A DNA stretch of 64,000 bases from Dysidea avara (taxonomy: Eukaryota > Porifera > Demospongiae > Dictyoceratida > Dysideidae): assembly GCF_963678975.1 (NCBI RefSeq), contig NC_089275.1:23931977-23995976 (forward strand), read 5' to 3'. A program made the position numbers and the translations under genes. The notes under the pieces are model-generated. The model saw only the letters and a program-made list of their open reading frames with translations. It had not been told where the DNA came from and did no database searches. Positions 45,812 to 56,813 of this stretch are shown here, piece after piece; position 1 is the stretch's first letter; each line of letters opens with the position of its first letter.

Positions 45812-46439
45812 CGACACCGAGACAAACTGGCGCCTTCATGTCATGCATGTCAGTCGAACTGAGCTGGCTCAGTACCGATATGACACGGCCCAGTCAGTAT
45901 ATACGATCTATCTGAAATGTATGTATGTAAAGGTCGTAGTTACCATATGGTAAAAGGTGACGTTCACGGGAGTGTATAGCCCGTATGTTGCAGACCTTTC
46001 ATGATTTTTTAAAGTCAACTATATAGAGCCCGAGGCTACATGCATGCCATTTCTAGTCAAGTTATCATCCCAAGGCTGGGTTAATTGTATCAGCAAAATT
46101 AGATGATGCAAGTTGTTATGTGTCAAGTTTGCTGTGCATGTGTTGTTGTTACAAGGTCATGTACATTCGGTTGTTTACTGATTGACATGTCTTTGATGTT
46201 AGCTACAGGAAGGAGAAAAATTTTACCTGTTCAGTGATTACCATCTCAACGAAAACCCGTCTAGTTTGCACAATTTCTGACTTTTTAAAATTTTCTTAGC
46301 ACCACTCTAGCTATAGTACCAAAAGCGAACGTGCATGAGAATAAAAGTCATGAGTGAATGAGGCATTGAACCCTGACCATTAATTCACATATTAAAACAT
46401 GCATGCTCACTATGACATAACAATCAACTACATGGTGCT

Positions 46440-46870
46440 ACATTAAACCATAGTTTTCGTGATCATCGTACATAATTGCGCATGCGCAGCCTTATTGCGT
46501 AATCTTGCACCTCACGTGCTGATCTGAGCCCTATAAATTCGCCACCTTGGCTCGATCCGCCACCAGAATACGGTAAGGTCGCTGATTCCACTTTGAGTGT
46601 AATTGGTAGCAACCGTACGCATATTGGAAAGGACCGCGCCAGGTTTGACGTTGAGTGAATCCGTTTCATCCGGCTGAGTGCGACGTTTCCAAGTATTAGA
46701 CTCGTCTGTGGCCAGTGGGTGAGTATCTATCTTAACTGTTGTATGTACGCGGCATGTGCAGTCCTTAAGGCCAGAATGGCTTAACAAAACCCGGCTTCTA
46801 TGTCTTGTAGTCAGTCTACTGTCGATATGACATGGCTCAAACGCTGGACTAGCCGCACTTCATGTCAGAA
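46440..46870 (+). promoter_or_regulatory. CpG-rich patch, possible promoter of the mini-exon gene
   Basis: This stretch is clearly richer in CG dinucleotides than its surroundings (gcgcatgcgc, gatccgccacc, ggaccgcgcc) and contains ccctataaattcgcc, a TATA-like sequence. It lies about 0.8 kb upstream of the first mini-exon on the same strand. Transcription start and first exon cannot be defined from sequence alone. Confidence 0.25.
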
Positions 46871-46889
46871 TCGTTAAGGTCGGCGTAGA

Positions 46890-47180
46890 ACCATGCTAGA
46901 AGGTGCATGCATGTTCACGGCTAGATAAAATAGTAGTCAATGCCGTCTGCCTCATGATTCAAGGTGTCTTCAGTGCCATTTATAGCAGCTCACAGCCAGT
47001 GTCATTCGGCTACTATAAGCTCAGTAGAATGTTGTATTAGCTTAAGCGGACTGCGCTCTGTGTACGAGCTATCATTGAAAAATTAGCTGATGTATGCATG
47101 TTGTTTATGAAAACGTGAAAGGTCACTGTTGTTTGTTGTGACAATTGGAACGTGTTGGTTATCAACAACAATCCTTAGAC
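46890..47180 (+). repeat. Segmental duplication, unit 1 leader
   Basis: Matches 55955-56180 (aaggtgcatgcatgtt, tttatgaaaacgtgaaaggt, gacaattggaacgtgttggt) with scattered small indels. Marks the start of the duplicated cassette. Confidence 0.75.
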
Positions 47181-47201
47181 ATTAAGAATACTTTAGACGA
47201 C

Positions 47202-47557
47202 TCCAAATAAATTCTCTGTTTCCCGTCCACCGCCCGCATCTGGTTACTGTCAGCCCATTATTCCGTATTCTTCCATTATTTTCCGGTTATTCTTGCATAC
47301 TGACAGGCTCAGAAAAGCCATCTTGAAACAGTGTCAGCAGTGCTATCGAGTTGACGCAAACTTCACGTTTGTACTATTTTTGCAACTTGAAAAGGAAGGA
47401 ACAAGCTTAAGCATGCTCTTATGTAGCTTTCATGGTTGTGCCAGGTAAATAATGGCTTTAAAAGCTGCAAAACTTATAATGAAATAATGGAAATGGACCG
47501 CCCGCCCACATGCAAATATGCTTGACTCCAGGACGGGAAACAGAGAATTTATTTGGA
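47202..47557. mobile_element. Element with 27-bp perfect terminal inverted repeats
   Basis: tccaaataaattctctgttt + cccgtcc at 47202-47228 is exactly reversed at 47531-47557. 356 bases. Units 2 and 3 lack it at the equivalent position, so it inserted after duplication or was lost from them. No coding capacity. Confidence 0.85.
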
Positions 47558-47669
47558 ATGGCATTAGGGTACCCCACATCAACTCGTCAGTCATTTGTGA
47601 ACCATCATGACTATCTAGAGGTTACTACAGTACTACGTACATATTATAATGTGATTATATTGTTTATAG

Positions 47670-47738
47670 GAATGTCCAGATCCCCATCGCCCACAGGAAC
47701 TGGTGCAGACGGCAGTAGCCGTGCACCTGATCCCACTG
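47670..47738 (+). CDS. Mini-exon 1a
   Basis: 69 bases between ttgtttatag and gtgagt, phase 1-1, encoding GMSRSPSPTGTGADGS and then SRAPDPT. It matches exons 2a and 3a but has 21 extra bases near its 5' end. Confidence 0.6.
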
Positions 47739-48655
47739 GTGAGTTAAATCTAATGTGTGTGTGTGTGTGTGTGTGTGTGATAGTTAATTGTATTGTGGGA
47801 CAAGCATATCAAGAAGTTTGCGGACATTTGCTACACTTTTGTTGATGGCAAAAATGCCAGCTGGAACAGGCATGTCCAATGCATTTCGATTGAAGAACCG
47901 TTAAGAATTAAATTTATTATCGTGTACCACCTACCTCAAGTCTGTTAGTAACTTTCCTAGCTTAATCCGTGTAGAGCAACTCACTGCAAGTACAATAATG
48001 CCAAAGAAGTCCGTTTCACAGAAATTTGGCACGTAAAAATGGCCTAAACTGACCCAGTGTAGCAAATTTCCCCATAAATTTTGTGTTGGGCGTTTCGGGA
48101 GCATGCAATAAAGGGCTTAATAACCTGCGACACATGATAGATACCTCAGATTCTAAACCAGATTTAGAAAGAGCAGTGAACAGTGATTAAGATGAACTAT
48201 AGCAAAAGAAATTCAGAGGAAATTTAAGCGTGTCATGTTAAGGTTAATTGAAAAGAACTCACTTTTTCTATGGCAAATTGTATGGCAGATATTTGGAAGG
48301 GAATGTTCTGAGCTATTTCAATGTCTTGAAAGCCATTGAAATAGCTTGCAGTCTTCACTACATAGTATTACAATGAAACAAAAGCACTGTGAATTAGTTC
48401 TGCAGGTTGGTTTGTGAAAATTACAGTGTTTTGTGATTAAGCAAAATAGTGTCCGTGCCATGTGGCAAACTTCTTTATATGTAATTTTTTGAACCACATT
48501 TAAATCAGAGGCAACTAGGTGGGATTAATCTCTACATGTTAATACAGACAGAATATGGCTTTTAAAGTTGTGCTCAAAGTTAAGTTGTGTTCAAATTTCT
48601 TATAATATTAATCGTCATCTTTGTTAATATACGTATGTACTGTTTTACTATGTAG

Positions 48656-48685
48656 CCCCCACCGTGACATGTAGTGCCACCAGTG
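48656..48685 (+). CDS. Mini-exon 1b
   Basis: 30 bases between ctatgtag and gtaagt, phase 1-1, encoding APTVTCSATS. Paralogous to 62362-62391. Confidence 0.6.
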
Positions 48686-48742
48686 GTAAGTTGATAAGCT
48701 TTACCTATAATGTACTGTAAGGATATAATTTCACCATCATAG

Positions 48743-48778
48743 GATCGATGACGTCGTCATCAGGCAGTGGGATCCATG
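48743..48778 (+). CDS. Mini-exon 1c
   Basis: 36 bases between catcatag and gtatgt, phase 1-1, encoding GSMTSSSGSGIH. Nearly identical to 56618-56653 and 62447-62482. Confidence 0.6.
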
Positions 48779-49794
48779 GTATGTTTAAATGTTTTCTCTG
48801 TCCTGTATTTGTTGTGTGTACATGTACATGTGTTTGTGTATGCATGTGTGTGTGTCCTTCCTTATATGTGTATGTTTATTTATAATGTGTTGCTTTACTA
48901 TGTTGTACTTTGAATGGGAAAGTGTCAAAGTGTGCTATTATTACACTTTGGGTTATAGACATGTCCAAAGTTTAGGAATAGGGATTGCTGAATAAATCCA
49001 CAAATCAAAAAGAGATGGCTGGAAAGATCAACAAGTATTGTGGTTATATCAAATAAACCCAATATTTAACTTTGCCAGCGTATGTACTTTGGTACTTATG
49101 ATGACACATGATCCTTGTTGGTTTATGAATTTTTCAGTTTCATAATTGTTACCTGCTGAGCAAAACCAGCCGTTTTCTTTTATTGCTTCTCTGTTAGCTA
49201 TAGTAACAAAAGAGTGGACAACCAAAGTTTCAGCTTTTAGTGATGAATAGTTTTGCGAGTTATATTGCTAGACAGTTGGAATAGGAATAGGCTCGATTTG
49301 TACAACACAGTATGGCAAATAAATTGCAGGAACTTATTTAATTGATCATAATTAACTCAAGACTGAAACAAGCTACAAAAATGGTGTTTGGCTTGGTATG
49401 TTTTCCATGAACTGGCACATCAATCAAGGTATAGTGTTTTTCCTGTACATTTACGTGGAGACAAAGAAGAAGGCCTTTTCAACAAGTAAATAATGATGGT
49501 AAACTTTTTACTACCACATCATAAACAAGCACCCATAACTCACACGCTGTGCACTGTGTACGAGCAAGAATTAAAAATAAATATTTTCTTACTCTCAACA
49601 AACGGGATTCTGGTGGCATGTAGGTTTTATTCATTTGAGCTTTGTTTCAGTGCATATAACGAAGCTATTGAAACGTGAGTAAAATTTTATGTAGCATACG
49701 TATTTTTACCCAGTTTATTTCAATGCTTTTTAATAGCAAAATAGTATTTTGCAAAAACGGCAGTTTTTGCTCAGTGGTTCATATTTTCTAATAT

Positions 49795-50037
49795 ATATGA
49801 CCAGATTTGTGAAAAGGGGTCTTCCACACACATACACTTCTATGAGCTTCAAAAATCATAACTTAGTGTTTAATAAACATATAAACCTGAAATTTATCCC
49901 ATTCACAAAGCAGTGTTGGAGCTTACCACTGATCAAATTTTAAGTTAATAGCAGCTTTCAGTCTGAAGGTTTAAGTTGTCAAAGTTGGCATATTGGATGT
50001 GTGTGGAATACCCCTTTTCACAAATCCAGTCACATAT
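49795..50037. mobile_element. MITE, tgaccagatttgtg ends
   Basis: Inverted ends atgaccagatttgtgaaaag and cttttcacaaatccagtcac, about 240 bases. Related ends occur at 61358 and 61985. Confidence 0.65.
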
Positions 50038-50320
50038 GTCTATTTTGTTTGCATTAATGTTAGACACTTAGCTTAGTATAGACTTCAATTTCTAATGAAA
50101 ACATTAGGTTGAAGATGTGCAATTATACAAGTGCAAGAAAAAATTTGGGATTAAAGTAGGGATTAAAATGTGATCATTCAGTTGTGTTTTGTCTCAGCGG
50201 CTTGTTTCAGTGCTTTTTATTGCTGCAGTCCCTACTCATATGGAAAATTCCTATTTTTTTTCTTGTACTTGTTTGTGTACTTTTTTGTAAATTTTTATTG
50301 AATAACCGTATTTAGTAATT

Positions 50321-50336
50321 CCCCCCCCCCCCCCCC
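50321..50336. repeat. 16-base poly-C tract
   Basis: Uninterrupted C run. Confidence 0.95.
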
Positions 50337-51029
50337 TGCAATTCTCGAAATACACAGCTAAACATTCCTAAGGATGCGGATTTTTAACAAACCGCTTTAA
50401 ACAACACATTACCCACAGAAGTATCTTTTCAACTGTTTTATAGTGTGTCTACAGTATTATTTTCCACTAATTCTCTCAGCAAAGCCTCAGGGCTGTTCTT
50501 ACTTTTAGTTCACGTAAGTACGGGTCACGCCCACTTTCTAGATGACGAGATACACTATACTACGGTGTTTTTCAGTTGTAGTACGCCTGAAAAGTGCTCT
50601 GGGAAAGCTACCCATAGAGTCTGTAGAGAGGCACCATATACAACCTGTTTTTAAACTCAGAAAAGAAACCACCTTCAAGCTAAAGCAAACTCTAATCCTT
50701 ACGTGTGTAATGGCAATGTTGAACAGGCAGCAGCATATCCCGAGGTGTATCCCAACATTAAATCACGTGCTTGCTACATTATACTACACGTTTATTCCAA
50801 TATGTTGGGGCGCTGTGGTGTGCGTGTTTTGATGGAAGCCGTACCCATGAGAGATGGCCACGATAAAGAAGGATCAAAGATAAAACAGTAAGACAGTAGC
50901 GCACGCATCGTAGGTATTTAATATTGTGAAAGGTTTTTCTCCACAAAATTTGAAGTGTTTCCGCCAAAGAAGCAAGGCTGTAGCTGTGGGTTAACAATTT
51001 ACATACCAAACTTGTCTGGTTTGCTTTTG

Positions 51030-51690
51030 GTAGATGGTTTTTTCAGATGGCCTGTATAACCACGTAAGACTTCTGTGTAGGTCTGGGATGTGGTGTCAAG
51101 GGCTCAAACACACTGAAAAATGAGCAGGTAGCTTGAGTGTGCTTTGTGAGAGATTTCAGCTTATGGTATCTACCTCTTGACTGGGTGTTTTGTGGTCAGG
51201 TGGTGCCTTCAATTATCATGTTGTAGTCAATCTGTTGCCCATCTTGCCCCTTATTGAGCACTCGTGATACAGCAGCACTGGTGAAAAGCTGGCTCATAAA
51301 CTCCAGTATGTACACATCATTTGCTGGTCCTCAGTAAACTCAGAGCAACAATTGCATACTATCAACATTATGTCTGGATCATGTGATCTCACACAAGACC
51401 TATCTTGTCTATTGTATGTTAGCAAAATCATGCAACCATATCCCAAACTGAGATGACACCAGCATGAAGTTGTTGCATTATCAGGCTAATAATTCACATC
51501 AAACTTGCCTTCTGGTCTGCTTTTCTGTGTAACCACTCCAAATGTTTGTGCAAGACTATGAACACCAGGAATATGGTGTAGAGGATTCCAACACTCTGGA
51601 AGATGAACAAGTAGCTGAACAACCTATTTCCTGTTTCTGACAGGCTGTTTTGTGGTATGGTGCCTTCAATTATCATCCTTGTCCATTATG
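51030..51690 (+). repeat. Diverged direct duplication
   Basis: 51030-51235 and 51500-51680 share blocks in the same order (ggtctgggatgtggtg / aggaatatggtgtagagg; ggtgccttcaattatcat in both). Confidence 0.5.
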
Positions 51691-52185
51691 TACGTAGTCT
51701 AGCTATCTTTTGTCCACCCCCTTGAGGAGCAATTAACGCTCTACAAGGATAAACTCGCTTCATCGATACATGTAGCTACCAGGACTGGTGAGTTAAAACA
51801 TTAAAATACCTTTTTCTATGAATCAGCACTGCAAACATGGGAAATTTTCCAAAATTAGCATCCCTGTTGTGAAATAATAGTGCAAATGTGGTGGCGTGTC
51901 AATGATTTATAGTGTACTGTCAAAATTATACATTTAATTATTTTCTGCCTAATTGTTGTATTATTGTGCTTCTATCATACAGTACAGTGGGTCCTCAGTT
52001 ATCCAAACAGCATTGTTGTTATAGTTAGCCAAAAGTGTTAAGATAAGTGGAATTGTTTGGATAACTGAAGCAAGTGAAATTGTTCAAATGTTCACTGTGT
52101 TGCATTAAAATTATGATAACACATTTACTTAATCAACTATTAATTATTTAGATTAATGATTATGATGTGTGTTGTGTATGTACAG

Positions 52186-52251
52186 CCACCACCTCAGCTA
52201 TACCAGTCCACTTTGTAACATCTAGTAGGGCTGGTGAGCACCGTCTTGCAG
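52186..52251 (+). CDS. Mini-exon 1d
   Basis: 66 bases between gtatgtacag and gtacgt, phase 1-1, encoding ATTSAIPVHFVTSSRAGEHR then LA. Counterpart of 62870-62926; both end in RLA before a gtacgtt donor. Confidence 0.6.
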
Positions 52252-52351
52252 GTACGTTCAATATTACTTTAGTAATTTTACAAGTATTGTTTGACCTATG
52301 CAAGTACAATTACATATGCATGGATTATTATATTTGTATTTATCATAACAG

Positions 52352-52393
52352 ACTGCTTCATGTCGACTAGACAGCTGCATAGAACACCACCTG
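52352..52393 (+). CDS. Mini-exon 1e
   Basis: 42 bases between catcataacag and gtacgt, phase 1-1, encoding DCFMSTRQLHRTPP. Clear paralogue of 63887-63931. Confidence 0.6.
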
Positions 52394-52419
52394 GTACGTT
52401 TATTTACTCTTGTTAGTAT

Positions 52420-53234
52420 GTACACAAAAGTAGGGATTTTCAACTAAAGTAGGGACCTGGAACTTTGATTTTAAAAAAAGTACTCAAGCTGGAGTGGTGC
52501 ACGATATTGAATCACAGTAAGAAGTGTTATTTCCCTACTGTGCTCAATAAATGCACAGTGGAGACATAACACTTCTTATTGTTTTACTGCTTTTTTCAGT
52601 ACTTTTTATCAATGTACTATGGTTTCTACCAAGAGTTAATAATAAGAGAGGAGAATGTCTAATGCTGTATAGTGCTGTAATAGATGATTGTGCAGAAGTT
52701 AAATGGCTTCGTTTCCGTGTATCGTATAGGCTTCTAGTATTTGTTCGTTTCCTTACCGCGATTAGTTTAGCCACACCGTGATGAATCCTTGAGAATATTC
52801 GAAGACTGAACTAAAGACTGAGCTGTATGTACAGGGAACAGTGCTCCTTCTATTGAAGAATGCTCAAAGGTAGGGTAACATGGCGACGCAGTGAAAATCC
52901 AAAGTGATACTCCACTTTTGGTTCAGTGTTTATTGGTTCTCAGACGCTCTCCCCCAGAGTTATCTTCGAGGTTAACAACCACACTTCTTTACGCAACAGA
53001 GCAATGCTCTTCGTGGTGAACTGGAACATCCGAGTTGAACACACGCCCTTGTGTCTGGGATAGCCTTTGTGGTTAAATGCGATAGTATACTAGCCAGTCT
53101 GTACGTTACGTGGAAAAGAAGCCGTTTAACTTCTGCGCAATCATCTATTACAAGACCATACAGCATTAGACACTCTCCTCTCTTATTATTAACTCTTGTT
53201 TCTACTTTAGTTGAAAATTCCTATTTTTGTGTAC
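52420..53234. repeat. Nested inverted-repeat element
   Basis: The outer arms (tacacaaaagtagggatttt... / ...aattcctatttttgtgtac) are about 33 bases. Inside, 52630-52745 and 53090-53200 form a second long inverted repeat containing the gagaggagaatgtctaatg block shared with the MITE at 22327. It appears to be one foldback element with a MITE nested in or recombined into it, and it serves as the head of family A copy 4. Confidence 0.7.
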
Positions 53235-53880
53235 TTGTTTATTAACTTTTTTTTGTAAAATAGAATTATTGTGACCGGTGAACCCATGCTTACTCATCAA
53301 AAGAAAAGTGTTGCGTGTCCTTGCTACCAATTATTGTCAGAAAAGTGAAGCATCTATTACGCTTCGCTGTCAGCCATGTTCAACCTGTTACACAGCATTA
53401 AAAATCAAGAACTGTTAGAAAAGCACCTCTGCAAATCAATGGAAAAAAATACTAATCATCCTTTGTGCGCCTCATTCATCTTTGCTGGCAGTGAAAAGTA
53501 TAGATTTGGCAGTAGCACTTGATGGCTTTCCTTTGTAATAGAAATCATCCGACATGGGATATATGAAGATGACATTACATGTACTGTGGTATGCCAAAAT
53601 GCACCTCTCGAGCCGAAGCGATGTCGAACAATGAAAGTTACATTTGTCTGAAGGCATTGGTCAGTTACTCAGTCAGTCAGTCACTCGGTCAGTAGAAAAT
53701 CCATTTAATATCTATTCTTAAATTCTGTAGCAACTAGTTGAAAGTATTTTGGGTTAATCTGAAAGCTTGTTTGGGCTTAGTTTTACCTAACCAATACTGC
53801 CTCACTGTCGTCAGGGAAAGTTGAGGCTGGCTTTTGGATGATGTTTTTCATGGGTCATGCTTACTTCTTTGTGGCCCCTA
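53235..53880 (+). repeat. Dispersed repeat family A, copy 4 (body)
   Basis: Landmarks gtgaacccatgctta, gttacacagcatta, gtcagtcagtcactcggtca, cctaaccaatactgcc in the same order as copies 1-3. Confidence 0.75.
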
Positions 53881-54059
53881 CCATACAGTACGATATACTA
53901 TACAGTACTATCATACTGTATGATATCCATTTTTATTGCACAAGCATTATCACCAAATTTTTAAGGCTTTTTGACAATTTGGGATATGTACCATTGTAGT
54001 GTAGACAGCATTACAAAACATTCCTTTTAATATTCTATGTCAATTCGCCATTGCACAAT

Positions 54060-54960
54060 GTAATGTCTATATGTGGGAGGTTTGGATTTTTCTGGCCACT
54101 AAAATCACCCTACAACCGGTCTCATGCACCTTCATGGTGCCTTAGCAGTATTGGTTCGATATAACCATAGATATACGACTCCGGTGTCACACACCCAGTA
54201 TATCACCTGTACAATTGATGTCACTCTTTACTGTAGACTATCAGTGTAGGTTTAGCAGAATATGAAAGGTTGAGCGATACAGGTTGCTTTGGTGGAAGTC
54301 ATTGAATCGCCTTTCCCACAAAAGAACTCATCATATCGTGCCATTTGGTATTGCTTTGTACACCAAGATATGTTTCTGTTCCTATAGCAGCTGTGTACAC
54401 CTTCTGGTATCAATGATACGTGGCTTTTTAGTACCTCTTTATTGTCATTAGAGTTGAACAGTATGGTTTGTAAGCCACGCCTTTATTTTAAATGCTGCAT
54501 ATTTCCTTGGTTACAACTTAACTAGGTCTTTCGTGTTTCTGTTCTCCTAACTCTGCACAGCTGCTGTCTAGCGTAACCGTTTGTCTTTCAAGCTTTAATC
54601 TAATGCCAAATCTGTGGAACAAAGCTAGCAGGATGGTAGCACACTTCGCTCTTAGATTCTAAATCACTCTCGCAAAACCTTTAAAACTTTATTAGGAGCT
54701 AATTAAATTAGTATATGATACAAATTATGGAAACCGCCTGTAACATTCGAAACAAGCCTATTTCTGATGCACGACGCCATTTCCAATCCCTACTAGGAGT
54801 CGTATATCTATGACATAACCAAGCACAAAAGTACTTTCAGTATGACCTGAAATGTTTCCAATCAATTTTTTAAAGAATGACTCAGTGCATAGAACCTTTA
54901 GATAAACAAAACCATAATTTGATAACAGCTAAGGCTATGGGCTTGATTTTTCCACTCTTC
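54060..54960 (-). repeat. Dispersed repeat family A, reversed copy, interrupted
   Basis: The left part (54075-54165: ggtttggatttttctggcca, gccttagcagtattggtt) and right part (54813-54960: aagtactttcagtatgacct, gctaaggctatgggcttgat) are contiguous in other copies. The middle is the nested element below. Confidence 0.7.
54166..54812. mobile_element. Short-TIR element nested in family A
   Basis: Ends catagatatacgactcc and ggagtcgtatatctatg, about 646 bases, with ataacca-like sequence on both sides. No coding capacity. Confidence 0.75.
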
Positions 54961-54984
54961 GGTGTCACTTCACCCTGATTTGTG

Positions 54985-55650
54985 ACTGAGTCTGAGAAAA
55001 CTGGTTTTATTGCCTATTTAAATGTATTGAGAAATGCCAGTTTTAGGTATCTAGTGTGCTGTAGCTCGCCAATGGTTGAAGCTATGTATACCAAAGTTTC
55101 ACACGTTTTACACCAATTCCTTACTTTCCAGAACATCCACTGTGCAAGTAGCCAACAACTAAATTTCCAGCCATTTTAGATAGTTTTTGAACTGAGGTTG
55201 ACTGTAGCAGAAGAGCTCCAAAAGGGGAGAGAGGTGGGGGCCCGGCCGGAAGGCAAGAGGCTGTTCAATGAATTGAGAAAAGGAAGGCGTAGGGATGAAC
55301 TAGGTCAAGTTATGGGCCATTCAGGTCTCAAAACTGGCTAAAATAAAAGGAAATTCACAGCGAGGTATTTATTCAACACCACGGATCTATACAGCCATCC
55401 CCAGGCTGACCAGAGCTCCACTAAGGTCCTATACCACACGTACTGATCACCACTGGACTTGGGAAAAGCAGCCAGCAAAACCAGACCACTTACATCTAGC
55501 TGATTTTGATTGAAATTAGATAGTTTGTTCATGTAGCTCTGTGTTCTGAGTGAAAAATCGAATCTGCTGACATGGGTGATAAGACCGGTTTCCCAGGCTG
55601 GGCCACATTTATGGGTTTACTCAATGTAGCCACAATCCTTCTTGGTTTAC
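54985..55650. repeat. Family G, a direct and an inverted copy
   Basis: 54985-55330 is direct (gagaaaactggttttattgc, ggccattcaggtctcaaaac at its end). From about 55340 to 55620 the reverse orientation is read (cagccatccccaggctgacc, ggtttcccaggctggg). A head-to-head pair. Confidence 0.6.
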
Positions 55651-56318
55651 TCTAGTGATCCCTTAATTTTATTTTATTTTATTTTACTTACATTTTAGAG
55701 CCCATTAAGGATAAACTTGCTCACTTAGCTTAGTAGTTGTCTATAGACTTTAATTTCTATTGAAGTCATCTACAAGATGTTATAGATACAAGCCATGCAA
55801 TTACATAATGGTGTTCAAGCAGGCATGCAGTCAGCTGTTTACCACCATATACTAGCTCTTCAAACCAACTAAGTGATGTTTTCTGACTAGTGTAACTTTT
55901 TTATGGATGATACTAGGGGCTTGCTTTAATTGTCCTAAAATTTCTTTTTGCAAGGTGCATGCATGTTAACAGCTAGATAAGATAGTCAATGCCATCTGCT
56001 TGATGATTCAAGGATTTATAGCAGCTCAGCCAATGTCATCCTGCTACAAAGCTCACTTAGACTACTGTATCAGTGAATAATTAGCTGATGCTTGCATATT
56101 GTTTATGAAAACATGAAAGGTCACCTCAGTGTTTGTGACAATTTGAACATATTGGTTAACAACAACAACAACAACTGAGCAATCCTTTGACATTACGAAC
56201 TTTAGGGGAAAATTTTACCTTGCATCAATCAACTCCTCAGTTTGTTGTGAACCAACATGGCCATCTAGAGGTTACTACAGTAGCTACTACATATTATAAT
56301 GTGATATATTGTTTATAG

Positions 56319-56366
56319 GAGCCACCACTGGTGCAGACGGCAGGAGCCATGCACCTGATCCCACTG
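56319..56366 (+). CDS. Mini-exon 2a
   Basis: 48 bases between ttgtttatag and gtgagt, phase 1-1, encoding ATTGADGRSHAPDPT. Differs from 3a at one base. Confidence 0.6.
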
Positions 56367-56554
56367 GTGAGTTAAATCTAATGTGTGTAGTAGTTAATTG
56401 TATTATAATTTTTTGAACCACATTTATACAATCAGTAGCAACATACTTTTAAACTTGTGCCCAAAGCTAAGTTGTGTTCAGATTTCTTTTGTTATAGCCG
56501 TACTATTGTACTTATAATGTTAATTATTATTTATGTACTGTTTTACTATGTAGC

Positions 56555-56577
56555 CCCCACCGTGACATGTAGTGCCT
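56555..56577 (+). pseudogene. Mini-exon 2b, donor deleted
   Basis: Starts like 1b and 3b after ctatgtag (CCCCCACCGTGACATG) but loses the last codons and the gtaagt donor in a short deletion, so it cannot be spliced normally. Confidence 0.65.
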
Positions 56578-56617
56578 TTGCCTATAATGTACTGTTAATA
56601 TATTTTCACCATCATAG

Positions 56618-56653
56618 GATCGATGACGTCGTCATCAGGCAGTGGGATCCGTG
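56618..56653 (+). CDS. Mini-exon 2c
   Basis: 36 bases between catcatag and gtatgt, phase 1-1, encoding GSMTSSSGSGIR. Identical to 3c. Confidence 0.6.
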
Positions 56654-56813
56654 GTATGTTTAAATGTTTTCTCTGTCCTGTATTTGTTGTGTGTACATGT
56701 ACATGTGTTTGTGAATGCATGTGTGTGTGTCCTTCCTTATATGTGGATGTTTATATATAATGTGTTGTACTATGTTGTACTTTAAATGGGAAAAGTCCCA
56801 AAGTGTGCTATTA

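Larger units (their letters stand above)
48779..52185 (+). other. Long intron of the mini-exon gene
   Basis: Contains a MITE (49795-50040), a partial family A head (50150-50300), a 16-C run (50321-50336) and an internal duplication (51030-51690). Other short frames here were not supported by splice signals. Confidence 0.4.
55955..56813 (+). repeat. Segmental duplication, unit 2
   Basis: Carries the leader (compare 46890-47180), mini-exons 2a-2c and their introns, and is nearly identical to unit 3 from about 56190. It is truncated by the hAT insertion and resumes at 61053. Confidence 0.85.

Noticed and set aside
46463..46787. Minus-strand ORFs of 68 and 91 codons in the CG-rich patch
   Set aside because: No motif and no splice context; the open frames are explained by higher CG content.
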